This document shows, one piece after another, positions 6,536 to 14,738 of a DNA stretch of 44,532 bases (position 1 is its first letter; every line of letters begins with the position of its first letter). Both the position numbers and the translations under genes were made by a program. The notes beneath the pieces were generated by a model. The model saw only the letters and a list, made by a program, of their open reading frames with translations, did not search any database and had not been told where the DNA came from. The stretch is from positions 1-44,532 of IMG/VR virus record IMGVR_UViG_3300045412_000366; one strand, written 5' to 3'. This stretch comes from a virus.

Positions 6536-7649
6536 CTACATTTGAAGAATTAGATTCTTTAAATTCTTCAGATTCACCGGTTCCATCAACCGCATTGTAC
6601 AAATTCATAAACGATTGTTTGGTGATTTCATCAAACCGATTGATGCAATGGCGAATGGCCTTGTCTTTATTCTTAAAGATTGCATATGTACGAATGATGT
6701 GAACCAAACGACGAGTACTAATTACCTCTTCAATTCCACCATCATAGAAGGTTTTACGAATGTTATCTGCCCAACGAACTAGGTAATTGCAAAATTCACT
6801 GCAATCTTCAATATTCAAACTGGAACAAACTTTTTCCAGAATCTTAAGTTCAATAGCCGTTTGGGGATACTTTTGCTCTAAGGTGATGTAGAACCTTTCA
6901 AGAAAGGCTTCGTTGAGCACATTAGTTCCAATGAACCTTCCATCATCTGAACCTTTGCCTTTAGTATTGGCGGTTGCGATGATTGTAAATCCGGGTTTTG
7001 GTTGAATAAATTTTCCAATTTTTTTAAGGAATACTCCCTTCCCTTCCAGGATAGATTGGAGACAGAGAATTTTGTTAGAGGCAAGGTCAATTTCGTCAAG
7101 AAGCAATACAGCTCCTCGTTGGAGGGCTTCAATGACTGGGCCGTTGTGCCAGACGGTATCCCCATCAATAAGACGAAAACCGCCAATAAGATCATCTTCA
7201 TCAGTTTCAATTGTAATATTTACACGAATAAGTTCTCGCTTTAGTTGAGCACAAGCTTGTTCTACACAAAAAGTTTTACCATTACCAGAAAGGCCAGTAA
7301 TGAAGGTGGGATAAAACAAACGAGTAGAAATGACTTTTTTAATGTCTAAGAAATTGCCAAAGTTGACAAAGTTATCATCTTTTTCTGGAATAAGATTTTG
7401 TTCAATTGCTGGAATTGCTGCAGGAGCAATATATGCATTTTCAATTTTTTCAACTTCTTGAGGAGTAATCTCAAGATTCCACTTACCGTGACCAGTTTTA
7501 AATTTTTCCAAACGACGAGTTACAGTGGGATATGAAATATCTTTCATAGCACAATATCCACGAATATCACCTGAGGTTATTTCTGGACCATAAGTAGCCT
7601 TAAGATCTTGAAGGATCTGATCATCAGTCATCATAATTGTTTTGGGCAT
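6513..7649 (-). CDS. cobS: CobS-like MoxR-type AAA+ ATPase
   Basis: A 378-aa AAA+ ATPase of the CobS/MoxR group. The start MPKTIMMTDDQ at 7649 is the first ATG; a TTG at 7670 would add seven residues. The N-terminal 60 residues resemble a small DNA-binding-like helical segment (SYPTVTRRLEKF). Walker A is GLSGNGKT (residues 119-126), Walker B LLLDEID (182-188), sensor I IIATANT, and the arginine-finger region NEAFLERF. Family knowledge: CobS powers cobalt insertion with CobT and CobN, while related MoxR ATPases act as chaperones with vWA proteins. Its partner here is probably the vWA protein at 8743-10923. No CobN is in the window, so a role in cobalamin synthesis is not shown. Confidence 0.9.
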   Translation of the reverse strand: MPKTIMMTDDQILQDLKATYGPEITSGDIRGYCAMKDISYPTVTRRLEKFKTGHGKWNLEITPQEVEKIENAYIAPAAIPAIEQNLIPEKDDNFVNFGNFLDIKKVISTRLFYPTFITGLSGNGKTFCVEQACAQLKRELIRVNITIETDEDDLIGGFRLIDGDTVWHNGPVIEALQRGAVLLLDEIDLASNKILCLQSILEGKGVFLKKIGKFIQPKPGFTIIATANTKGKGSDDGRFIGTNVLNEAFLERFYITLEQKYPQTAIELKILEKVCSSLNIEDCSEFCNYLVRWADNIRKTFYDGGIEEVISTRRLVHIIRTYAIFKNKDKAIRHCINRFDEITKQSFMNLYNAVDGTGESEEFKESNSSNVVDKDESV

Positions 7650-7684
7650 TGGTTCATTTGTTATCAGCAATGTAATACTACATG

Positions 7685-7709
7685 AAAAAGGGGGCTATCA
7701 TAGCCCCCC
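7685..7709 (-). terminator. Intrinsic terminator after the 318-aa gene
   Basis: GGGGGCTA (7690-7697) and TAGCCCCC (7701-7708) form a perfect eight-base-pair stem with a three-base loop. On the minus strand it is followed by TTTTT (7689-7685). It lies between the stop of the 318-aa gene (7731) and the cobS start. Confidence 0.85.
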
Positions 7710-7730
7710 TGTGCCAGTTTGGAAAGTGGT

Positions 7731-8687
7731 TTATTTATCACCACTCATATGTCTTTCAGATTCTCTTGCTTTCTGTAGTGCTTGCCCAGTATTTTGCTTT
7801 CCAGGAATAAAAGTAAGAGCAGAACCAGATTTTTTCTTGTTTTCTTTATTAAATTTTTTTTGAAGATATTCGGTTCTTGTAGTTTCTTCAACAATACTCC
7901 GCTTCCACTCCTCACTCATATTTGCCATAATTACAATAGCATTTTTATTCGTATCAGCATAACCTTCAGAAATTAAATAGTCCATCATCATATCAAAGAA
8001 ATCATAAGAATCTGTGGTATAGCTTTTACCCTGAAAATTGAATGTCTTTGCTCCAGCAGACTTTTGCTTAGCATATTCTTTGTCAAAAGATTGAGCAACT
8101 GTTCCAACTTTACCTTGACCAACTGCTAAACGATTCCGAATTCTTCCACCAGGATCCATAGTATTATATTTTCCAACAGATTGCTGAGCCTTCGTTGATT
8201 TTGAAAGAAGAGCAGTAGAAGGAGTATCTTGTGAAGATGTTGGAGTTGGCTCCATAACTGCAGCAACAATTCCTAGAGGAGATCCAATTCTGGCAGCTCT
8301 AGCAATACCCAAAGCTTTAGATGCAGGAACTAACATTCCCGAACTTGGCTTATTGATATAACGATTCAATTGTGGAAAATTTCCAGTTGGCCCTGTGGCA
8401 CGAACTGTTGCTCCAGGAGGAGGGCCAGGAGTACCACCAGTAGCCCGCAATGTATTTAATGACAATTGACCTGGAGATGTTTTTGGAGTAGGAGATTCAA
8501 CTGACGTAGATGTTGGTTTAGAAGTTGAAACTGGATCAGTTGCTCTAAATGTAGTTGAAGATCCTCCGCCTTTGCGATTAAACTTATATGGAGTTGCATC
8601 ATCCCTCTTTAAAAGTCTACCTTGAAGGGCATCTTCATAAATGCTAGTATAAACTTCTGTTAAACTTTGTATTGTTTTAGAATTCAT
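7731..8687 (-). CDS. Linker-rich protein between CobS and CobT-like genes (318 aa)
   Basis: Unnamed marine-phage-type protein. It starts with an amphipathic segment (MNSKTIQSLTEVYTSIYED). Residues 40-190 are low-complexity, rich in P, T, S, G and A, with a short hydrophobic helix around SKALGIARAARIGSPLG. The C-terminal third has YDFFDMMMDYLISEGYAD and AIVIMANMSEEWKRSIVEE, a motif pair I associate with several marine T4-like virion or hypothetical proteins, then a basic tail. SLTE fits the T4 prohead protease rule (L/I-x-E), so it could be an internal head protein; this is inference. A late-promoter-like AATAAATA lies 21 bases before its start and a terminator follows it. Confidence 0.8.
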   Translation of the reverse strand: MNSKTIQSLTEVYTSIYEDALQGRLLKRDDATPYKFNRKGGGSSTTFRATDPVSTSKPTSTSVESPTPKTSPGQLSLNTLRATGGTPGPPPGATVRATGPTGNFPQLNRYINKPSSGMLVPASKALGIARAARIGSPLGIVAAVMEPTPTSSQDTPSTALLSKSTKAQQSVGKYNTMDPGGRIRNRLAVGQGKVGTVAQSFDKEYAKQKSAGAKTFNFQGKSYTTDSYDFFDMMMDYLISEGYADTNKNAIVIMANMSEEWKRSIVEETTRTEYLQKKFNKENKKKSGSALTFIPGKQNTGQALQKARESERHMSGDK

Positions 8688-8707
8688 AATTCTAATTAGT
8701 TTTATTT

Positions 8708-8715
8708 TATTTATT
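8708..8715 (-). promoter_or_regulatory. Late-promoter-like AATAAATA before the 318-aa gene
   Basis: The minus strand reads AATAAATA, one base from the T4 late consensus TATAAATA. It lies after the terminator of the CobT-like gene and about 20 bases before the ATG at 8687. In such AT-rich DNA a single match is weak evidence; position raises its value. Confidence 0.4.
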
Positions 8716-8738
8716 AAAAAAGGGGGCCTAAACCCCCC
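8716..8738 (-). terminator. Intrinsic terminator after the CobT-like gene
   Basis: Five to six G/C pairs (GGGGG 8722-8726 with CCCCC 8733-8738) across a short loop, followed on the minus strand by six T residues (8721-8716). It lies just past the CobT-like stop at 8743. Confidence 0.75.
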
Positions 8739-8742
8739 AATA

Positions 8743-10923
8743 TTAAGAAATCAAAGAAACAAATTCATTTAGAAACTTTTTATTCATTTTATTCAAATTT
8801 ACAGATCTTTTAAAAGCAGTTAGAACGCTTTCATTTGGCTTTACTTTTAAAGAACTATCTTGATTTAAAGAGCTAAGAGATATTCCAAAATATTTGGTAT
8901 ATCCACAATTAGTGAGACTAATTGATTTATTTTTTTTCCAATCATCTTTCAGAGATTTGATTTTATCATCATCCATAGGATAACGATTGATAAAATAATT
9001 AAACTCACCAGATTCCACTAAACGTATTCCAATGAAATTAACTTCAGGATTAGCTTCCTTTACACATTCAAGAATTTTAGAGTTAATTTGATAATGACCT
9101 GAATCTAAATTATAGGTCTTTCCGGTTGAACGATTCCGAAGACATACTCCTGGGCGAAGTGAGCGATATCCCATATAGCAATCTTCACCATTACTAGTTT
9201 TAATCATTTTGTGATATGGAATGCCAGCAGCATCTCCATCAGTTAGAATAATACAATGCAGTTTCTGAACCTTTGTTTTTTTCCTAAACTCTGGAATAAT
9301 TTGCCCCAAACTAATCATAGCCTCATTTAAAGGAGTTCCAGAAAGAGAAGCAAATGCAGGAATAGTATAGGAAGCATATCCACGATCATTATAATAGTAA
9401 GCAATACGAAAAATATTTTTCATATAACTATCTAAAATATTTACTCTAGATTCGCTGGTAAGAATTTTAATCATTTTAAAATCGCTTGGAACTGAAAGTA
9501 AATATTCTGCAATTTCATAGGATCTCTTTAGAATAATTTTTTTGTCATTCTCCACTTCATAATATTCATTTGAAAAAGCATAAACTTCAAAGGGAATACT
9601 AGCTTTTTTGCAGAATAGAACAATATTAAACATCTGCTTTACAGTATCAAAAATACATCCATCCATAGAACCAGACCAATCCAAAACAAAAATCAATCCG
9701 TGATTTTTTCCATCAGATAGAGTTGTTACTTTTTTAAATAGATCTTCATTATACTTGTAAGTATGAAGCTTGGAGCAATCTAAAATTCCAGTGCGAGAAG
9801 TTTTTGCACGAGCATAAGAATCCGCAGTTTTTTTGCATTCAAATTCCTTCATCATATAATTGACTTGGTTTTGAGCATCTTGCTTATATTTCAAATATTT
9901 ACCATCCGGTATTGAAGTATCACTATCAACATCTTTCCAATATTTTAAAAGTCTACTATGAAAAATATCAGACTCAATAATAATATTTTTCAAATTCAGT
10001 TTTGGAAATTCAACATACACAGTTTCTTCACTGGTACCATTAATTAATTTTTTAATAGATTCTTCAAAACTTTTGTCTGTACGAACTGTAGGTTCAGAAT
10101 CAGTTTTGTCTCCACCTAGATTAGATTTTGATTGAGATTCTGTAGATTCAGAATTCAATTCATCTAATTCATTTTTTGCCTCTCCATCAGAAGGAGTTTC
10201 CGTAGTTTCTGGTTCTGGACTTGAACCATCCGTAGAACTTCCTTGAGAAGATTCTTGTTCTGAAGATTCTGGAGTAAATTCCGAAGTAGATTCGGAAATT
10301 TCTGAAGATGCTTCACCATCAGAAATAATTTCATAGTTCTCTACATGCTCATTTATAGAATTTAAATTTTTTAGTTCTTCTTTACAATATTTGTACATAA
10401 GACGAGCAGCATTTAGAGCATCTTCAAAAGTCTCAGATTTCTCTATAAGATCTAAAATTTGCTGTTCTTCTTCATTAAATTCAATAATTAGAAAATTACC
10501 GATCTTAAAATGAAGATTAACTCGGTCTGCCAAATTGAAAGTAGTGATATCAAAATCTTCGCCCAGACAGAAAAAATCTATATCATAAAGTTCTTTGTAT
10601 CCAGTATAAAAAATCCTATTCAATCCATTATACCTACGCTTCATCAATTTTTCAATACGAGCATCTTCAGTAATATTGACATAAGACTTTGGAACATCTT
10701 GAATCTGTTTCCAATCTTCTATTGGAGTATACAATGCATGACCAACCTCATGGCCCACCAGAAGGTCGTATACGGTCGCAGAAGCCCTTTCCCAGATGGG
10801 AAGGGTCAAAACCCTCGTATGGATGTTAAAGCAGGCCGTAGAGACCTTCTTATGCTCTACTACGAGATCTTCAGTAGCAAGAAGACGAGCAAGATTTCCT
10901 TTGACTTCGTAATTAATGGTCAT
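8743..10923 (-). CDS. CobT-like vWA protein with predicted zinc metallopeptidase motif
   Basis: A 726-aa protein in three parts. The N-terminal domain has a zinc-peptidase motif HEVGH at residues 58-62, followed by NITEDARIE (83-91), whose E86 is a plausible third metal ligand. Residues 200-290 are an acidic S/E/T-rich linker, as in CobT. The C-terminal domain is a von Willebrand A domain with the MIDAS motif DWSGS (415-419) and a later LTDGDAAG. Classic CobT has the acidic linker and vWA domain; the HExxH domain points to a protein-processing role. The CobS-like ATPase encoded downstream is the expected partner. The ATG at 10923 is the only good start; no Shine-Dalgarno is clear. Confidence 0.9.
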   Translation of the reverse strand: MTINYEVKGNLARLLATEDLVVEHKKVSTACFNIHTRVLTLPIWERASATVYDLLVGHEVGHALYTPIEDWKQIQDVPKSYVNITEDARIEKLMKRRYNGLNRIFYTGYKELYDIDFFCLGEDFDITTFNLADRVNLHFKIGNFLIIEFNEEEQQILDLIEKSETFEDALNAARLMYKYCKEELKNLNSINEHVENYEIISDGEASSEISESTSEFTPESSEQESSQGSSTDGSSPEPETTETPSDGEAKNELDELNSESTESQSKSNLGGDKTDSEPTVRTDKSFEESIKKLINGTSEETVYVEFPKLNLKNIIIESDIFHSRLLKYWKDVDSDTSIPDGKYLKYKQDAQNQVNYMMKEFECKKTADSYARAKTSRTGILDCSKLHTYKYNEDLFKKVTTLSDGKNHGLIFVLDWSGSMDGCIFDTVKQMFNIVLFCKKASIPFEVYAFSNEYYEVENDKKIILKRSYEIAEYLLSVPSDFKMIKILTSESRVNILDSYMKNIFRIAYYYNDRGYASYTIPAFASLSGTPLNEAMISLGQIIPEFRKKTKVQKLHCIILTDGDAAGIPYHKMIKTSNGEDCYMGYRSLRPGVCLRNRSTGKTYNLDSGHYQINSKILECVKEANPEVNFIGIRLVESGEFNYFINRYPMDDDKIKSLKDDWKKNKSISLTNCGYTKYFGISLSSLNQDSSLKVKPNESVLTAFKRSVNLNKMNKKFLNEFVSLIS

Positions 10924-10965
10924 GAAATTTGTTTCAACTGATCATATAATACATAAAAAGATACC

Positions 10966-11121
10966 TTATAGACACCTTAATGGCCAGTTTGAATACTGGC
11001 TGCCTTGTTGGATACGTTTCTTGAGTGCTTGTCTTCTTGCTTTTGCTTGACGAAGAGCTTGAGGTTTAAGCCTTCGTTTCTGATCCTTTTTAGAGTGATG
11101 CTGCCAATTTGGAATTTTCAT
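10966..11121 (-). CDS. Small basic protein, 51 aa
   Basis: An ATG at 11121 opens a 51-codon frame ending in TAA at 10966. The product is rich in K, R and Q (for example KKDQKRRLKPQALRQAKARR) with W and H near the N-terminus, so it could bind nucleic acid. It lies 18 bases after gp46 in the same orientation and fills an otherwise empty 215-base gap. No strong ribosome site is seen. Probably real from position and composition, but short. Confidence 0.55.
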   Translation of the reverse strand: MKIPNWQHHSKKDQKRRLKPQALRQAKARRQALKKRIQQGSQYSNWPLRCL

Positions 11122-11138
11122 TGAAGGTTTATAGCTAT

Positions 11139-12848
11139 TTAGACTATAGCACTAAATCCACGAACTTTATCAAATTTGATGACACTTTCAAATTTGTCAT
11201 TTAATTCAGATTTATGAGAAATTATAAAAATATTAGCATCTTTAATAATATACCGAATAATTTTTAAAAATTCATCAGTACCAAATCCATCTAAACTACT
11301 ATCAAATACTTCATCCAAAATTAACAAGTTTGTATTCACTGAGTTTTTAATTCTTGCAATTTCTCTCCAAGTAAATAAAAGTGCTAAATCAATTCTCATT
11401 TTTTCACCTTCACTAAAAGATGAATATGAAAAATTTTCATGAATTGGTGAAATTACATTTTCATTAAACTCTTCATCCAAGCTAAAATTAATATAGAAGT
11501 CTAAGAGTTGAAGATACTCATTTACCTTCCGATTAATAACTGGAAGATAATGTTTAATAATTTTAGTTTTTACTCCACCATCTTTTAATAATTGATAGAT
11601 GAAATCATAATGATTCAGTTCTTCTCCAGTAGTGTCAATAGTATTTTGAATTTTAAGAAGATCTTCTTCATACTTTTCTAACTTTTCATGTTCAATATTT
11701 TGGTTTTCAATTTTGTTGGCAATGTCTTGAATTTCTGATCGTAAATCTTTGACCTGCCTTTTAAATCCAGAAATTCTAAGGTTATTTTGAGAAATTTCAT
11801 GTGTGATTGATGTTATTTTTTTAGAAAGAGAAATAAACTGTTTTTCACGATCTTCTTCTTTTTGAATTGTATCTTCAAGTTCCTTGTAACCATCATGAAG
11901 TTCTTTACTCTTCTTTTCTGTAGTCTCAAGTTTATTTAACCGAAAACTTTCATCAATTGATTGCGTACATGTAGGGCAAACCGTATTATCGGTAAAAAAT
12001 TTATGAGCCTTTAAAATTGAAGAGATTTTTTGTGATATTTTTCCTTTCACTCCTACTAATTTTTTTAAGTTAGTTGTTGCATCAGATACTATCTCCAACT
12101 CTTCAGTAAAATTTGCAAGGTCCTTTCCGAGATTATCATTCTCAGAGGAAATTTTAATCTCATTCTCATTCAATTCTTCAATCTTAGATTTTTTCTCATT
12201 AATATTTTCAAAACCTCTTTTTTCAAGTTCTTCAATAAAGTTATTTTGCATTTTAACTTTATCCTGAAAAAGTTCTTTCTTTACATAAAATGTTTTTAGA
12301 TCTTCTCGGATTTCTTTAAGTTTATTTTTAACAATATCATTCATGGATGAAAAAATTCTAATATCCAAAAGATCCTCAATTACTTCTCTACGACTTGCAG
12401 CCGTAAGTTGCATAAATGGAATAAAATTACTAGATCCTAAAATTACAATTTGAGTAAATGATTTGTAATTTAATTTCAGGATAGTTTGCTCTAAAAGTTT
12501 TTGATCTTCTTTTATGTCAGAACTTTGAGCTAATTTTTTTCCATTCTTATAAATTTCAAAAATATTCGGCTTCATTCCACGAACAACTTTCCAATCTATA
12601 GATCCAATTTCAAATTCAATTTCAACTACACAGTCGGAATCATTTGTAGAATTAACTAGTTGTGGTTTATTAATTTTGCGAAATGGTTTATTAAAAAGTC
12701 CAAAGGTTAATGCATCCAAAAATGTACTTTTTCCAGCTCCATTACTACCTATAATTAAGGTATTTGAAACTTCGTTTAAATTAATTTCTGTATAGTGATT
12801 GCCGGTACTTAAAAAGTTCCGCCATTTAATTTTCTTAAAAACTATCAT
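11139..12848 (-). CDS. 46: Recombination endonuclease subunit gp46 (SbcC/Rad50-like)
   Basis: A 569-aa SMC-like ATPase. Walker A is GSNGAGKS (residues 34-41). Two long coiled-coil halves flank a CPTC zinc hook near residue 290. The signature SFSEGEKMRIDLALLF and Walker B LLILDEVFD (near 510) follow. Length matches T4 gp46 (560 aa). With gp47 it resects DNA ends for recombination-dependent replication and host DNA breakdown. The start overlaps the small gene upstream by 14 bases. The order gp47, small ORF, gp46 is typical of T4-like phages. Confidence 0.96.
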   Translation of the reverse strand: MIVFKKIKWRNFLSTGNHYTEINLNEVSNTLIIGSNGAGKSTFLDALTFGLFNKPFRKINKPQLVNSTNDSDCVVEIEFEIGSIDWKVVRGMKPNIFEIYKNGKKLAQSSDIKEDQKLLEQTILKLNYKSFTQIVILGSSNFIPFMQLTAASRREVIEDLLDIRIFSSMNDIVKNKLKEIREDLKTFYVKKELFQDKVKMQNNFIEELEKRGFENINEKKSKIEELNENEIKISSENDNLGKDLANFTEELEIVSDATTNLKKLVGVKGKISQKISSILKAHKFFTDNTVCPTCTQSIDESFRLNKLETTEKKSKELHDGYKELEDTIQKEEDREKQFISLSKKITSITHEISQNNLRISGFKRQVKDLRSEIQDIANKIENQNIEHEKLEKYEEDLLKIQNTIDTTGEELNHYDFIYQLLKDGGVKTKIIKHYLPVINRKVNEYLQLLDFYINFSLDEEFNENVISPIHENFSYSSFSEGEKMRIDLALLFTWREIARIKNSVNTNLLILDEVFDSSLDGFGTDEFLKIIRYIIKDANIFIISHKSELNDKFESVIKFDKVRGFSAIV

Positions 12849-13104
12849 GATAATCTGGAGGAATCAATAGGTCTTCTGAGTCAATAACAAAGTAACTGTA
12901 ATTTTGTTGCTGGCATATTTTAAGAGCAACATCATCTTCAATTTCGTATATTTGAAGTTCTGGATAATCGTCAGCTTCTAAAAGTCCAGCAAATCTTTTT
13001 GCATCATCAGGATCAGAAAACATATAAAGAATTTTTTTACCGGTTTGTGATGGGGCAGCATACAATCCTTCAATTGCTTTTCCTTTTAATCCAATAACAT
13101 ACAT
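12835..13104 (-). CDS. Small protein between gp47 and gp46 (89 aa)
   Basis: Start MYVIGLKGKAIEGLY at 13104 is chosen because it forms a TAATG junction with the gp47 stop; an in-frame start at 13119 would add five residues within gp47. The product has alternating strand and helix segments (KILYMFSDPDDAKRFAGLLE) and a C-terminal DSEDLLIPPDYHDSF. I do not recognise the family. Its place inside the gp47-gp46 operon suggests co-expression with the Mre11/Rad50-like complex, but no interaction can be inferred from sequence. Confidence 0.8.
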   Translation of the reverse strand: MYVIGLKGKAIEGLYAAPSQTGKKILYMFSDPDDAKRFAGLLEADDYPELQIYEIEDDVALKICQQQNYSYFVIDSEDLLIPPDYHDSF

Positions 13105-14144
13105 TATTCTAGCTCGCAAGCTTCTTTATATATTTGTTCAAGTTGAGTCTTTACTTTAATCTTATTAATTGGAAGTTCTGTTTCTTCAACATAACGATTT
13201 AAAATTGAAATTGTATCTTCAATTTTTTCAAAATCAACATCTTCTGCTTCAGAGATTTTAAAATTTTCAATAACTTTAATCTCGTGACAACCACACTTTG
13301 AAAGTTTATCAAAAAAAATTTCAAACTTTTTCTGATTTGTTTTCTTTTCAACTACCAACTTAATAAACTTATCTTTACAATCCCGATAATCAAACATTTG
13401 ATGATCAGTATCACTGTAATAGATTTTTTTAAAAATACGAAATGGGTTATTGATTGTAGTTAGTTCATATGTCTCAGTATCATAAAGATGAAATCCTCGT
13501 GAATCTCCGAGATCATTCCAAAACATTTCATAAGGATTTCCAAGATAAAAAATTCTACCATTACTACTTCTAGTATGATAGTGTCCCGAAAACACTCTGT
13601 CAAATTTTTTAAATGGTGTTGAATCCATTCCATGATCTTGAAGCATTCCCCGATACATTTCAAATCCTGTTAATTCCAAATGACCCATTACAACTTTAGC
13701 TTTACTTTTTTCAATTATTTTTAAAGTTGAAGGTTCATTTTCAGAATTAATCCAAGGAATGAATAGTATATTAGTATTTCCAACTGCAATTTCTTCAGTT
13801 TCTGAAATAACTCTAATATTATCATATCCTCTTAATAATAAATCTATGCTGTTAATAGTATTTGAATTTTTATAATAAGCGGTATGATTTCCAATTACAG
13901 TTAAAATTTCAATATTCAATTCTTTCAATTTATCATAATAATTTTTTTGTGCCCAATCAAGACTCCAAAAGTCAATTACCTTTCTATTATCAAAAGTATC
14001 ACCCATATCAATTAATATGCTGATATTTTCTTTCTCTAAAGTTGGAAAAAAGATTTCATCATAAAACTTTTTAAAATAATCGTGAAAAATCTTACTTCCC
14101 TTTCTAGCTCCAAAATGTTGATCAGTAATAATAGCAACTTTCAT
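13104..14144 (-). CDS. 47: Recombination endonuclease subunit gp47 (SbcD/Mre11-like)
   Basis: A 346-aa metallophosphoesterase, close to T4 gp47 in length (339 aa). All five phosphoesterase motifs are visible in order: TDQHFG at the N-terminus, DMGDTFDNR, VIGNH, VMGHLEL and FSGHYHTRS. It is the nuclease of the gp46/47 complex that resects double-strand ends. The start overlaps the gp55 stop as TAATG (14142-14146) and its own stop overlaps the next gene the same way, implying coupled translation from gp55 through gp46. Confidence 0.96.
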   Translation of the reverse strand: MKVAIITDQHFGARKGSKIFHDYFKKFYDEIFFPTLEKENISILIDMGDTFDNRKVIDFWSLDWAQKNYYDKLKELNIEILTVIGNHTAYYKNSNTINSIDLLLRGYDNIRVISETEEIAVGNTNILFIPWINSENEPSTLKIIEKSKAKVVMGHLELTGFEMYRGMLQDHGMDSTPFKKFDRVFSGHYHTRSSNGRIFYLGNPYEMFWNDLGDSRGFHLYDTETYELTTINNPFRIFKKIYYSDTDHQMFDYRDCKDKFIKLVVEKKTNQKKFEIFFDKLSKCGCHEIKVIENFKISEAEDVDFEKIEDTISILNRYVEETELPINKIKVKTQLEQIYKEACELE

Positions 14145-14626
14145 TAGTTATAAAGCATTTTATTATGAACACTATTTTTAATTGCATTGTAATCAGATTC
14201 TGAACTATCTAAAATATTTCCATCAGAACCAAAAACTTGATCAAATCCAGACTGTTCTAAAATTTTGGTTTTAATTTCCAATTGTTTCTTCTCCTTTGAA
14301 ATTCTACGAAGAAATGCATAATAGATGATTTGAGTAAAATATGCAAATGGGTTTCCTCTGTTTGGATCAAAGTTATCAATATATTGTACACAATTTTCCA
14401 TACCATCCGAAACCATGTCTTCCCTGAACATGTAGTTCATAAAATTTGGTTTATACGATAGATGTGTTGCAATCTTAAGAAAGCATTCACCAATATATGG
14501 GGGTATCCTTGGTCTAGGTAGTTCTTCCTTTTTTGCTTTATTTACAGAATTTTTATATTCTGACAAAGCCAAAAGAAATTCTCTATTATTAACGTAGTGT
14601 TCAGAATTTTTTTTTCTTTTAACCAT
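14144..14626 (-). CDS. 55: Late-transcription sigma factor gp55
   Basis: A 160-aa homologue of T4 gp55 (185 aa). The start at 14626 (MVKRKKNSEHYVNNREFLLAL) is preferred: the 22 codons between it and an in-frame upstream start at 14692 would cross the promoter at 14649-14677 and do not resemble the family. The conserved region 2-like segment is NCVQYIDNFDPNRGNPFAYF followed by FLRRISKEKKQ. With gp45 and host RNA polymerase it recognises TATAAATA late promoters, several of which are present to the right. A strong sigma70-like promoter precedes it. gp47 follows by TAATG. Confidence 0.93.
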   Translation of the reverse strand: MVKRKKNSEHYVNNREFLLALSEYKNSVNKAKKEELPRPRIPPYIGECFLKIATHLSYKPNFMNYMFREDMVSDGMENCVQYIDNFDPNRGNPFAYFTQIIYYAFLRRISKEKKQLEIKTKILEQSGFDQVFGSDGNILDSSESDYNAIKNSVHNKMLYN

Positions 14627-14648
14627 GGTAGAAGTCGTGTTTGTTACT

Positions 14649-14677
14649 AATATAAGACATATATCCCGATTTGTCAA
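14649..14677 (-). promoter_or_regulatory. Near-perfect sigma70 promoter for gp55
   Basis: The minus strand reads TTGACA (14677-14672), a 17-base spacer and TATATT (14654-14649). The -35 is exact and the -10 has one mismatch. The start of transcription would fall near 14643, about 17 bases before the gp55 ATG. It fits early expression of the late sigma factor. Confidence 0.82.
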
Positions 14678-14685
14678 TAAGGGGG

Positions 14686-14714
14686 TTGACAAAACTGCCG
14701 AAATCTGCTATGAT
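14686..14714 (+). promoter_or_regulatory. Divergent sigma70-like promoter, antisense to neighbouring genes
   Basis: The plus strand reads TTGACA (14686-14691), a 17-base spacer and TATGAT (14709-14714). The -35 is exact and the -10 has one mismatch. It diverges from the gp55 promoter with only eight bases between the two -35 boxes. No plus-strand gene follows, so its product would be antisense RNA to the 127-aa gene and possibly uvsW. Confidence 0.6.
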
Positions 14715-14738
14715 AACTCTGTCAGGGTTAAAGGGGTA

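Noticed and set aside
6513-10923. Assigning the CobS/CobT-like pair to cobalamin biosynthesis
   Set aside because: No CobN or other cobalamin gene is in the window, and the HExxH domain points to another use, so the pathway was not claimed.
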